Origin: G963667915 sp965197385
GTDB lineage: Bacteria > Acidobacteriota > Vicinamibacteria > Vicinamibacterales > UBA823
Direction of reading: 5' to 3'
NCBI GenBank assembly: GCA_965197385.1
Contig: CBDANA010000008.1
Coordinates: forward strand, 62,001-126,000
Length of the DNA: 64,000 nt
The notes beneath the pieces were generated by a model. It was not told the origin of the DNA. It worked only from the letters and a program-made list of their open reading frames with translations, and searched no databases. The translations under genes and the position numbers were made by a program. Below are positions 1 through 8,074 of the stretch, one piece after another; within the stretch, counting starts at the first letter, position 1, and each line of letters opens with the position of its first letter.

Positions 1-351
1 GGCGTTCAGATCGAGCTGTTGATGCGTCACGTACGGCCGGACGGCCGTGGACGTCGCGGCAGTGATCGCCAGGAGCGGCGAGCGATCGAGAAACGCGTTG
101 GCGACCCTGAGCGTCATATTCACGGCGCCTGGACCGAGCGTGGCGACGCAGACACCGGGTCGCCGGAGCATCTGGCCGGTCGTATCCGCCATGAACGACG
201 CGGTCGCCTCGTGCCGCGTCAGCACGAAGTCGATGTCGACCCGGCGGGCCGCCTCGACGAAGTCGAGGATCTCGCCGCCCGGCAACCCGAAGACCGTCGT
301 GACGCCGCCTGCCTTGAGCGTTCGGGCCAGCACCTCGGCGCAGGTCGGCAT
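1..351 (-). CDS. Thiamine-pyrophosphate enzyme, N-terminal part (acetolactate synthase-like), cut by window start
   Basis: Reading the minus strand from the ATG at 351 gives a protein starting MPTCAEVLARTLKAGGVTTV and continuing through FGLPGGEILDF and TRHEATASFMAD. This is the N-terminal pyrimidine-binding domain of TPP-dependent enzymes of the acetolactate synthase / benzoylformate decarboxylase class; the Glu in TRHEA is the residue that activates the cofactor. Only about 117 codons are inside the window, so the FAD/central and C-terminal domains and the exact substrate cannot be judged. It lies 30 bp downstream of the HemQ-like gene on the same strand and is probably co-transcribed with it. 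The family call is firm; calling it a true biosynthetic acetolactate synthase would be a guess. Confidence 0.85.
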   Translation of the reverse strand, partial: MPTCAEVLARTLKAGGVTTVFGLPGGEILDFVEAARRVDIDFVLTRHEATASFMADTTGQMLRRPGVCVATLGPGAVNMTLRVANAFLDRSPLLAITAATSTAVRPYVTHQQLDLNA

Positions 352-381
352 CTCTCACCAGTAGCGCGGGATGTTAGTCCG

Positions 382-1161
382 TTAGTACCCGCTGCCGCCG
401 CCCCGGGCCGAGTCCGGCACCGACGCCTGATAGATCACCCGGCCGACGAAGAACGGGCCCATCGCCTGGATGAACTCGGAGGTCTGGCGAGTGAATCGCA
501 TGTCTTTGATCAGCTTGGACAACGGATACAGGTCCGGCCCGAGAATGCCGAGCACGAATTCATTGTCGTCCCGATCCAGGCCGTGGCACTCCAGCCGAAT
601 GTCGACGGCATGGCCGGCCTCGCCGTAGCCGCGCCCGATCATCGCGTGCTCGCCCATGATCTTCGCCTGCTCGCCCCGCGGAAGCCGGTTGAACGCACCG
701 AAGCGCCTGAGTGGATACCACACGGCCCACTCGAGCTCTGGGTTGAGCGCGTGCCGCCGCGCCTTGCGCAGCAGGAAGTCTTCCACGTCTGGCTCCCGGC
801 CGCCCGCATACGTCCGACCGAGCATCGTGAAATCTGGAAGGGGCATCAGCGCGGTGAACTCCGGCGTGAGGAACAACTCGCGCGCCACGGTGGCGAAGTG
901 GCGCGGATCCTCCGTCAGCACCAGCACACCGATACCGCGCGGATCGTTCACGTTGGCGTAGACCACGGCTTCCAGCCCACTCCGCCGAACCGCCTCGACC
1001 GCCGGCGCTGTGTCCAGCACACCGGTAAACACCTGCAACTGCACGAACAGCCGCCGATCGAGCGTCTGCGGCGCGCCGCGCCGCGGCCCGCCATGCTCCA
1101 GCAGGTCTGGAACGAAGCGGTCGAACGGCGCTCCCCCAACTGATGCGTGTCGGTCACCCAT
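382..1161 (-). CDS. Chlorite dismutase family haem protein (HemQ/coproheme decarboxylase-like)
   Basis: 259 aa from ATG 1161; an in-frame GTG at 1164 directly precedes it and a TGA inside the repeat blocks any longer start. The C-terminal half shows the family signature: VWYPLRRFG near residue 147, EHAMIGRGYG near 171 (H172 is the likely haem-ligand position), LILGPDLYPL-like spacing and MGPFFVGR near 234. Family members either decarboxylate coproheme to haem b or dismutate chlorite; the length and the YP motif favour the HemQ side. In characterised HemQ the YP motif is followed by a catalytic Lys, whereas here that position is Arg (YPLRR), so activity is uncertain. No Shine-Dalgarno sequence is visible because the hexamer repeat occupies the 5' leader. 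Confidence 0.82.
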   Translation of the reverse strand: MGDRHASVGGAPFDRFVPDLLEHGGPRRGAPQTLDRRLFVQLQVFTGVLDTAPAVEAVRRSGLEAVVYANVNDPRGIGVLVLTEDPRHFATVARELFLTPEFTALMPLPDFTMLGRTYAGGREPDVEDFLLRKARRHALNPELEWAVWYPLRRFGAFNRLPRGEQAKIMGEHAMIGRGYGEAGHAVDIRLECHGLDRDDNEFVLGILGPDLYPLSKLIKDMRFTRQTSEFIQAMGPFFVGRVIYQASVPDSARGGGSGY

Positions 1162-1162
1162 C

Positions 1163-1278
1163 ACTCATACTCATACTCATACTCATACTCATACTCATAC
1201 TCATACTCATACTCATACTCATACTCATACTCATACTCATACTCATACTCATACTCATACTCATACTCATACTCATAC
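1163..1278. repeat. Perfect hexanucleotide microsatellite, ACTCAT x 19 plus 2 bases
   Basis: Nineteen uninterrupted copies of ACTCAT (ATGAGT on the minus strand) run from 1163 to 1276 and end with AC. The tract abuts the start codon of the HemQ-like gene and fills its leader. On the minus strand one frame reads Met-Ser repeats, one Glu-Tyr repeats, and the frame of the gene itself reads TGA stops, so the repeat is not coding for that gene. Uninterrupted tracts of this length change copy number by slipped-strand replication, which here would alter promoter or leader spacing. Confidence 0.98.
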
Positions 1279-1369
1279 GCTGATGCCTCGCCCCGGGCAC
1301 CCTCGGCGGCGCCCGAACGCACGGATCTTACCTCGGGAACGGCATGGCGGTCGCGCCCGGCGGCACGGC

Positions 1370-2319
1370 TTACGCGCCGTCGAGAACTGCTCGCACCTTT
1401 CGGGTGAGGGTCTCCTCCGTCAACGGTTTCGGCAGGAACGCGAGCCCAGGCTCCAGGACCCCGTGGCGCACGATCAACTGATCGGCGAACCCGGACATGT
1501 AGAGCACTTTCAGCGTCGGACAGAGCTCGGAGGCGGCCATGGCCAGCTCCCGACCGTTCATACCCCGCATGACGACGTCGGTCAGCAGCAAATCGACCCG
1601 GCCGGCATGGGCGCGGCATTCACGTAGCGCGGCCGCGCCGCCCGACGCCTCGATGACGGTGTAGCCGCTCTTCTGGAGGACCTGACGGGCCAGCTGGCGC
1701 ACGGACTGCTCGTCGTCGACGAGCAAAATCGTCTCGGTGCCGCGGGGATTCGCGCTCGACGCCTCGGGCGCGGTCGCCGAGTTGGCTGGCCCCTCGACTT
1801 CCGGCAGATAAATTCGGAAGGTCGTCCCCTGCCCCGGCTCGGACTCGGCCGTGATCGTCCCGCCACTCTGGGTGACGATGCCGTAGGCGGTCGACAATCC
1901 GAGCCCGGCCCCCTTGCCGCGAGGCTTCGTCGTGAAGAACGGCTCGAAGACATGCGCACGCGTCTCCTCTCGCCGACCAGGGCACGCAGGCGCGGCGCGC
2001 AGCGACTGACGAACGATCCGAGATCGACGATCTGCGGCTGGAGAATCTGCCGCTGACTGAACGCCAGCAACTGGTTCGTCAGCTCGGCCGCGCGCTGCCC
2101 GGCGCCCAGAATTTTCTTGACGTCGTCGACCCTCGCGTCGTCGCCCGGCAACGCTTCCAGCACGATCTGGGCAAAGCCATTGATGGTCGTCAGCAGGTTG
2201 TTGAAGTCGTGGGCGACACCGGCCGCCAGACGACCGATCGCCTGCAGTTGCCGTGTCTCCTGGCGCTGGTCTTCGATCGTCAGAGTCTTGGTGACATCCT
2301 CACGTAGCCGCTTGGTCAT
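1370..2319 (-). pseudogene. Hybrid histidine kinase with internal deletion in the ATPase domain
   Basis: From ATG 2319 the frame encodes a coiled start and a HisKA dimerisation domain with H-box LAAGVAHDFNNLLTTING, then LRALVGER, after which the frame becomes nonsense. The sequence resumes in another frame near 1970 with ETRAHVFEPFFTTK and GKGAGLGLSTAYGIV (F and G2 boxes), followed by a complete receiver domain (ILLVDDE, LLTDVVM, FLPKP) ending at 1370. Comparison with normal kinases shows that the N box and G1 box, roughly 75-85 residues, are missing at a junction near 1966-1974, and the deletion also shifts the frame. No sensor domain precedes the H-box because a stop codon lies just upstream. 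ATP binding should be lost; the receiver could survive only as a separate product. Confidence 0.85.
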
Positions 2320-2473
2320 TGAGTCATAGGGTCATCGAATCACTGGTCGCCGGCGTACAGCTGCGCGGCGGCGTCTGCTCGGCGCTGCACGAAGCACAGC
2401 CTATCAGCCCGTCGAGTATGCTACACGCTGGCAGGGTCGTCCATCGACACGAGATGCACAGCCTTGAAGGTCA
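2320..2473. other. Intergenic region between divergent genes
   Basis: About 150 bp separate the kinase remnant (minus) from the isomerase (plus) and must carry the isomerase promoter. I see no convincing -35/-10 pair, operator palindrome or terminator in it. Confidence 0.4.
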
Positions 2474-4159
2474 ATGAATGACGTTGCCATGACAGAAAGA
2501 CGTCCGATCCTCATCGTCGCTAGCGGCGATTCCAGGCGCAGCGCCAACCGCCGCTGCTGGCCGACCCAGCAGGCGCTCGAGGCGGCCGTCGGGGCCGCGA
2601 TGACGGAGCTGGGCCGGGAGACGCGTCGGGCCCACGCGCCCGACCCGGACGCCGGCCATGGCTTCATCGACGGCCAGGCTCGAGGTCTCGAAGTGTTTCG
2701 CCGCGTCGACCCCCAGGCCCCGCTCGTCGTCGCCACCGCCGTCTGGCAGTACACCAGCCACGTGCTGGCCGGGCTCACCCGTCATCGGGGGCCAATCCTG
2801 ACGCTCGCGAACTGGAGCGGCGAGTGGCCGGGTCTCGTCGGCCTGCTCAACCTGAACGGCTCGCTCACCAAGGCCGGCATTTCGTACAGCAGCATTTGGA
2901 GCGAAGAGTTCAGAGACGAGTTCGCCACCCGCGCGCTACGCGAGTGGCTGGACCACGGCCGGATCACGCACGACCTGTCCCACGTCAACCCGTTCGACGA
3001 ACGCCCCTGGTCAGACCGGTTCAACGCACACCATGAGCCGGAGACCCGCGGCCGGGCCCTGGGCGTGAGCCTGCGCGCCGACCAAGCGATTCTCGGTGTG
3101 TTCGACGAGGGGTGCATGGGCATGTTCAACGCCATCGTGCCCGACCACCTGCTCCACTCCCTCGGCCTGTTCAAGGAACGGCTCAGCCAGTCCGCGCTCT
3201 ACGCCGCCATGCTCGAGGTGAAGGACACGACGGCCCGGGCGCATCTGGCCTGGCTCCGAGAGCGAGGGATGCAGTTCGTCCTGGGCCCGGACCCCGAGCA
3301 GGATCTGACCGAGGAGCAAGTGCTTGAGGGGCTGAAGATGTACGACGCGGCGGCCCGTCTGGCCGACCGGTTCGGTTGCGCCGCCATCGGCATCCAGTAT
3401 CAGCAAGGCTTGAAGGACCTCTGCGTCGCCTCGGATCTGGCCGAAGGCTTGCTCAATAATCCGGACCGCCCGCCGGTGGCCGGCGATGACGGCCGGCCCG
3501 CCTTCGACGGCCTGGCCATTCCCCATTTCAACGAGGTGGACGAGTGCGCCGGCGTCGACGCACTGCTGACCCACCGGGTGTGGACGGCGCTGGGCCTTGA
3601 CCCGTCCACGACGCTGCATGACGTGCGCTGGGGCGAGGCCGTTCGTGCGCATGGGGTGGATGAATTCGTCTGGGTCTTCGAAATCTCGGGCGCGGCGCCC
3701 GCCAGCCATTTCATCGACGGCTATGCGGGTGCCGTCGGCGAGCGCCAGCCGGCGATGTACTTCCCGGGCGGTGGCTCGACGCTGAAGGGCATCAGCAAGC
3801 CGGGTGAGATTGTCTGGAGCCGCATCTACGTCGAGCGGGACGCGCTCCACATGGACATCGGGCGCGGCGGCGTCGTCCGGCTGCCCCGCGACGAAACCGA
3901 GCGGCGGTGGCGCCTGACCACGCCGCAGTGGCCAATCATGCACGCCGTGCTGTACGGCGTCGGCCGCGACCAGCTGATGGCGAAGCACAAGGCGAACCAC
4001 ATCCAGGTGGCCTACGCGCGGGATGACGCGTCGGCGCTCGACGCGCTCGTGATGAAAGCGGCCATGGCCGACGAGCTGGGCCTGCAGGTGAATCTGTGCG
4101 GCCAGATCGTCGACTCGCTGGACCGGCATCAGGCGCCGGAGCACCGACACCGACGATGA
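2474..4159 (+). CDS. L-fucose/L-arabinose isomerase family protein
   Basis: 561 aa. Long stretches match the L-fucose isomerase-like family that replaces AraA in some bacteria: TAVWQYTSHVLAGL, LANWSGEWPGLVGLLNLNGS, FDEGCMGMFNAIVPD, IGIQYQQGLKDLCVASDLAEG and MYFPGGGSTLKGISKPGE. Several conserved acidic and His residues that hold the catalytic metal in this fold are present (EGCMGM, HFNEVDECAG). The gene overlaps the next one, a ribulokinase, by an ATGA junction at 4156-4159, which argues for conversion of L-arabinose, or a related aldose, to the ketose phosphorylated by the partner. A second ATG at 2489 is an alternative start. The substrate is inferred from the neighbour, not from the sequence. 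Confidence 0.85.
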   Translation: MNDVAMTERRPILIVASGDSRRSANRRCWPTQQALEAAVGAAMTELGRETRRAHAPDPDAGHGFIDGQARGLEVFRRVDPQAPLVVATAVWQYTSHVLAGLTRHRGPILTLANWSGEWPGLVGLLNLNGSLTKAGISYSSIWSEEFRDEFATRALREWLDHGRITHDLSHVNPFDERPWSDRFNAHHEPETRGRALGVSLRADQAILGVFDEGCMGMFNAIVPDHLLHSLGLFKERLSQSALYAAMLEVKDTTARAHLAWLRERGMQFVLGPDPEQDLTEEQVLEGLKMYDAAARLADRFGCAAIGIQYQQGLKDLCVASDLAEGLLNNPDRPPVAGDDGRPAFDGLAIPHFNEVDECAGVDALLTHRVWTALGLDPSTTLHDVRWGEAVRAHGVDEFVWVFEISGAAPASHFIDGYAGAVGERQPAMYFPGGGSTLKGISKPGEIVWSRIYVERDALHMDIGRGGVVRLPRDETERRWRLTTPQWPIMHAVLYGVGRDQLMAKHKANHIQVAYARDDASALDALVMKAAMADELGLQVNLCGQIVDSLDRHQAPEHRHRR

Positions 4160-5862
4160 CCGCCGCGCCGCCAGCCTGCTCGATCGGCATCGATTTCGGC
4201 ACGGCGTCGTGTCGCGCTGTGGTCGTCGCAATGGCAACCGGCCGCCAGCTGGCGACGGCCGTGGCGGACTTCCCGCACGGCGTCATCGACCGCCAGCTCC
4301 CGCAGGGCCGGGTGGCGCTGGGCGCCGACTGGGCGCTGCAGCATCCCGGAGACTACCTCTCGTCGATGTCGGCCGCCGTCACGGCGGCGCGCGCCGCAGC
4401 CGGTGTGCCGCCCGAGGCCATCGCCGGACTCGGCATCGACTTTACCGCCTCGACCGTCCTGCCGATTGACGCCAAGCACCAGGCCCTGTGTCTTGGCGAC
4501 GACTTCGCCGACCGGCCCCATGCCTGGGTCAAGCTGTGGAAGCATCATGCCGCGCAGCAGCAGGCCGACCGGATCAACGCCGTGGCGCGGGAGCGGCGCG
4601 AGCCGTTTCTGGCGGACTACGGCGGCCGGACGTCATCGGAGTGGCTCGTCGCCAAGACACTGCAGATTCTCGACGAGGACCCGGAGATTTACGAGGCCGC
4701 CGCCGGCATCGTCGAAGCGGCGGACTGGGTCGCGGCGCAACTGACCGGCACGCTAGTCCGGAACGCCTGCGGCGCTGGCTACAAGGGGTTTTGGAGCCGG
4801 GCGCACGGATTCCCCTCTGAGGAGTTCTTCGCCGCACTCGATCCGCGGCTGCGTCACGTCGTGCGCGACAAGCTCCCCGGCGAGATCCTACCGCCCGGCA
4901 AGCGGGTGGGCGGCCTGACGGCGGACTGGAGCGATCGGCTGCAGCTGCCGGCCTGCCTGCCAGTCGCGGTGCCGATCATCGATGCGCACGCCGCCGTGCT
5001 CGGCGCCACCGTTGTCTCGCCCGGCCGGATGGTGGCCGTGCTCGGCACGTCCGCCTGTCACATGCTGCTCGCGGAGCATCATGCGCCCGTCGAAGGCGTC
5101 GCCGGTATCGTGCGGGACGGCATCGTCGAGGGGCTCTACGGCTACGAAGCCGGTCAGGCAGCGGTGGGCGACATCTTCGACTGGCTGGTCGGGCTGACCC
5201 TGCAGACGACCGCCGGCCGGGACGACCGTGCCCAGACCTTCGCCAGGCTCGAACAGGAGGCGGCACTCGCCCCGCCAGGCGGGAACGGCCTCATCGCGCT
5301 GGACTGGTGGAACGGCAACCGGTCCGTCCTCGCCAACGCCGATCTCTCCGGCCTGCTCGTCGGCCTGACCCTGCAGACGACTGCCGGCGAGCTGTATCGC
5401 GCCTTGATCGAGGCGACCGGGTTCGGCACGTGCCGGGTGCTGGAGGCATTCGAGGCGGAGCAGATTCCGGTGGCCGAGCTCATCGCGACGGGCGGGCTCG
5501 CCGAGCGTAGCCCACTCCTGCTGCGTATCTACGCCGACATCACGCAGCGGCCGATCCGGCTGGTGACTTCACCGAACGCGTCGGCACTCGGCGCGGCGAT
5601 TCTCGGGGCGGTGGCGACTGGACCGAAACGGGGCGGCTACGACTCGCTCGAGGCCGCCGTCGAGCAGATGGCTGGCCTGGGTGAGAAGACCATCCAACCG
5701 GACGTCGCCGCCGGGCAGATCTACGACGACCTCTATCGGGAGTACCTGGAGCTGCACGATCACTTCGGACGCGGCGGCACCGGTCTCATGTCACGGCTAC
5801 GAAGGCACCGGGAGCCACCACACGTGGGCGGTTCCCCCAAATACCGGCGCAGCGCCCCGTAG
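4156..5862 (+). CDS. araB: Ribulokinase (FGGY family carbohydrate kinase)
   Basis: 568 aa starting at the ATG that overlaps the stop of the isomerase gene. It has the phosphate-1 motif IGIDFGTASCRAVVV, the ribulokinase-specific LGDDFADRPHAWVKLWKHHA, SEWLVAK, NACGAGYKGFW, a nucleotide-binding VLGTSACHMLLA and ALDWWNGNRSVL. The product would phosphorylate ribulose at C5. Two oddities are visible. A 10-residue block VGLTLQTTAG occurs at residue 345, where the family normally has unrelated sequence, and again at its proper place at residue 402. The last 15 or so residues are encoded by an antisense IS200/IS605 remnant, so the native C-terminus has been replaced. Neither change touches the visible catalytic motifs. 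Confidence 0.9.
   Translation: MTAAPPACSIGIDFGTASCRAVVVAMATGRQLATAVADFPHGVIDRQLPQGRVALGADWALQHPGDYLSSMSAAVTAARAAAGVPPEAIAGLGIDFTASTVLPIDAKHQALCLGDDFADRPHAWVKLWKHHAAQQQADRINAVARERREPFLADYGGRTSSEWLVAKTLQILDEDPEIYEAAAGIVEAADWVAAQLTGTLVRNACGAGYKGFWSRAHGFPSEEFFAALDPRLRHVVRDKLPGEILPPGKRVGGLTADWSDRLQLPACLPVAVPIIDAHAAVLGATVVSPGRMVAVLGTSACHMLLAEHHAPVEGVAGIVRDGIVEGLYGYEAGQAAVGDIFDWLVGLTLQTTAGRDDRAQTFARLEQEAALAPPGGNGLIALDWWNGNRSVLANADLSGLLVGLTLQTTAGELYRALIEATGFGTCRVLEAFEAEQIPVAELIATGGLAERSPLLLRIYADITQRPIRLVTSPNASALGAAILGAVATGPKRGGYDSLEAAVEQMAGLGEKTIQPDVAAGQIYDDLYREYLELHDHFGRGGTGLMSRLRRHREPPHVGGSPKYRRSAP
5188..5388 (+). repeat. 30-bp direct repeat inside araB, 171 bp apart
   Basis: Positions 5188-5217 and 5359-5388 are 28/30 identical and both encode VGLTLQTTAG in frame. 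The second copy is at the position expected from the ribulokinase family; the first replaces divergent sequence. Confidence 0.85.
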
Positions 5863-5948
5863 ATCGCTTTCTTCCGCTATTTCGGGATGAAGACCACGTG
5901 ACACTGACAGGCCCATTTCGTGCGGTTTAGACTACGGTAGTTCGTCAT
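5832..5948 (-). pseudogene. IS200/IS605-type transposase (TnpA) 5' fragment
   Basis: From ATG 5948 the minus strand reads MTNYRSLNRTKWACQCHVVF, then IPK, a TAG stop, and RKKAIYGALRRYLGE. This matches the first 40 residues of IS200-like Y1 transposases, with the stop replacing the usual Tyr or Cys of IPKYRK. The later motifs (HLMPDHVH and the catalytic Tyr) are absent. The fragment overlaps the 3' end of araB on the opposite strand. It is a dead remnant. Confidence 0.85.
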
Positions 5949-6037
5949 GGGGACTCCCTTTCGTGATGCTTTGGCGGCTCACGTGGGGCAGTTCCTCATT
6001 TCATTCCCGGCCGCACGAGGTCGGACATGTCGCTCGT

Positions 6038-7327
6038 CTACCGGACGTAGCCGAGCGAACGGAGGGTTTCCATGCCTTCCTCGCTCAGTCCCGGCACCTC
6101 ACCGGCCGACACCGCCGTTCGCGGTTCGCGCAGCGCCTGTCCCAGTAGGGCGGCAAGGCATAGCGATGTGTCGAGCTCTACGGAAACGAGGTTCGTCGTT
6201 TCGCCGGGATCGGCGGTGAGGTTGTACACTTCCGGTCGGGCCAGGTCGTCGCCTCGTACAATGACCTTCCACCCGAGCGTGCGGTACGCATAGGCGGGCC
6301 GCTCGCCGACGGATCGCGCGACCACCGATCGCCTGACCTCGTACGTCGCTGGGGCCAGAAGGTCCGATCCCGTTAGAGGTCGATCGGGCTCGAGTCCTAC
6401 GTAGCCGAGCACCGTCGGTAGGACGTCGGCGAGCGTCACCAACGCCTCGGTGTCCACCGATTCCGGAACGACACCGCCGGGCAGGCGCTGGATGAACGGA
6501 ATCCCGAGCATCTCGTCGTAGACGGTCGTGTTGTGGCCCATGCGGCCATGTTCCTCGAACGCTTCACCATGATCGGACAGCACGATCACCATCGTCTGAT
6601 CCCACCGGTCGCGCCGCCGTAAGGTCTCCAACACTTGACCCACCGCATCGTCACCCATGCGCAGGTTACCGTCGTAGAGCGACACAATGTGGTTCAGATC
6701 GGCCGCGCCCGGCTGCAGCTCGCCCTGATTGATCGCGCGTACCGTCCGCAACAGGCCGGTGTACGGTCCAGCGTAGTCGGCGTCGGTGAAGATGTCGAAC
6801 TCCTCCGTGGGTTCATACGGCAAATGGGGAGGGACATAGTGCAGCATCAGGAGCAGCGGCTGATCGGAGTCCTAGAGGAGGTGTTCGTTGGCCAGCGCCG
6901 ACAGCCGGTGCGGGTTGTTCCATTCCTCGTGCTGCCGTCCATCCGGCCCGCGCCACAGTTCGTGAAACTCGTCGCAGCCTTGATCAGTGCCGGAGGCGAC
7001 CGAGTGGTTCGCGTTCGCTGTGTAGCAGACCGTTCGGTATCCGACGTCTTGGAGGTACTCGGCCAAGGTGCGGGCATCGTCGCCCAGGACCCGATCCTGG
7101 GAGATCACCTCGTGCTCGTCGAACGACAATCCCGTGATCATCGTGGGCACCGATGAGCGGGTGTACGGCGTCGATGCGAACGCGTGGCGGAAGACGAGGC
7201 TCTCGGTGGCCAGATCGTCGATGTACGGCGTCGTATCACGTCCGTAGCCATACACGCCGACGTGATCGGCTCGGGCAGCGTCCAGCAAGATCACGACGAT
7301 ATCGGGCAGCGCTTCGGTCCCTGACAC
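6038..7327 (-). pseudogene. Sulfatase/alkaline phosphatase-superfamily hydrolase interrupted by an amber codon
   Basis: The N-terminal part (GTG 7327) reads PDIVVILLDAARADHVGVYG and then STPYTRSSVPTMITGL, the metal and active-site region of the sulfatase fold. A TAG at 6872-6874 stops translation after ANEHLL, and the same frame then continues DSDQPLLLMLHYVPPHLPYE, VIVLSDHGEAFEEHGRMGHN and a C-terminal EEGMETLRSLGYVR to 6038. It is therefore a single in-frame nonsense change, not a frameshift; read through, the protein would be 429 aa. The position of the formylglycine Cys/Ser is a Thr in PYTR, as in non-formylglycine members of the superfamily. Other genes in the window end normally at TAG, so amber recoding is unlikely. 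Confidence 0.85.
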
Positions 7328-7363
7328 GGACCGCGCGACTGATTCGCGGGCGGCAGCATCCGA

Positions 7364-7630
7364 GCCGGTGGAGCAAGGAGTTTCTCGAGGCCGGCAAGAA
7401 GCGTCTTGTCGGCGATACGAGCCGTGAAGCGACGGCCCCCGAGGTCACCGATCTGCGCAAGGAGAATAGCCGCCTGAAGCAGCTCGTGGCCGAGGTCGTC
7501 CTCGAAAACCGCCTGCTCAAAAAAAACGTGACGGGCTCCGACTCGGGAGACGACACGTGCGACTGACGGCGGCCGAGAAGGCCGAAGTCATTCGCTTGGT
7601 CGAAGGCTCAGACCCAGCAGTCTCGGGTCG
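7364..7630 (+). pseudogene. IS3-family transposase remnant (OrfA C-terminus and first codons of OrfB)
   Basis: The plus strand encodes WSKEFLEAGKKRLVGDT and the leucine-zipper part LRKENSRLKQLVAEVVLEN with RLLKKN, typical of the C-terminus of IS3-family OrfA, ending at the TGA at 7564-7566. An overlapping frame then starts RLTAAEKAEVIRLVEGSDPAV, the usual beginning of the DDE-carrying OrfB, but homology stops near 7620. The HTH portion of OrfA and the catalytic domain are missing. The flanking sulfatase pseudogene and the next IS fragment show that this is a decay zone. Confidence 0.8.
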
Positions 7631-7799
7631 AAGGAATTCTATCTGGCCGATGGCGGGGAGGAAAAGTTCCGAAGGAGCTCGCCAGGACCTGCGACATCGT
7701 AACGGATGGCGGGCCTGACGCTTAATCCCAAACTCCACCGTTCATCGGTCGAGTGTGTTGCGCGCGCTGCGGCGGACGGGATATGTGTTTTAAAAAAAC

Positions 7800-7995
7800 G
7801 TCCGCGGCCTGCCTGGGCCGCACCCAACTGATCATCGTCAAGTTGTCTCCGCGGGTCGACCACCACGGTCCCCCGCGGGACCCACGCGTGCGACCGGCCC
7901 ATCGCCAGATTCGCGCCCGGTTTATCCACAAATACGAGCCGCGCGGGATCTACCTGCACGACCCACTGGCAGAACGGGTGACGCGGCTTCTGCCA
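7800..7995 (-). pseudogene. IS630-family transposase remnant, frameshifted
   Basis: Minus-strand text contains VDPARLVFVDKPGANLAMGR and SHAWVPRGT, the first DDE Asp region of IS630-type transposases (normally FVDESGANLAM). It then slips to another frame that reads STRGDNLTMI. Both ends of the gene are missing. It differs in sequence from the intact IS630 element at 57.6-58.7 kb, so it represents an older, separate insertion. The surrounding bases from 7631 to 8074 hold nothing else I can recognise. Confidence 0.72.
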
Positions 7996-8074
7996 GGCAT
8001 GCCCCGGCGAGTGCCCACCGGGGTGCACCTTTCGTTTGCCGGACTTCCAGGCGTCCGGTAGCATTGCGGCGGGC

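Noticed and set aside
1147..1627. Open frames of Thr-His, Ser-Tyr and Glu-Tyr repeats across the hexamer tract
   Set aside because: They are translations of the microsatellite in different frames and run into antisense of real genes; no conserved protein features.
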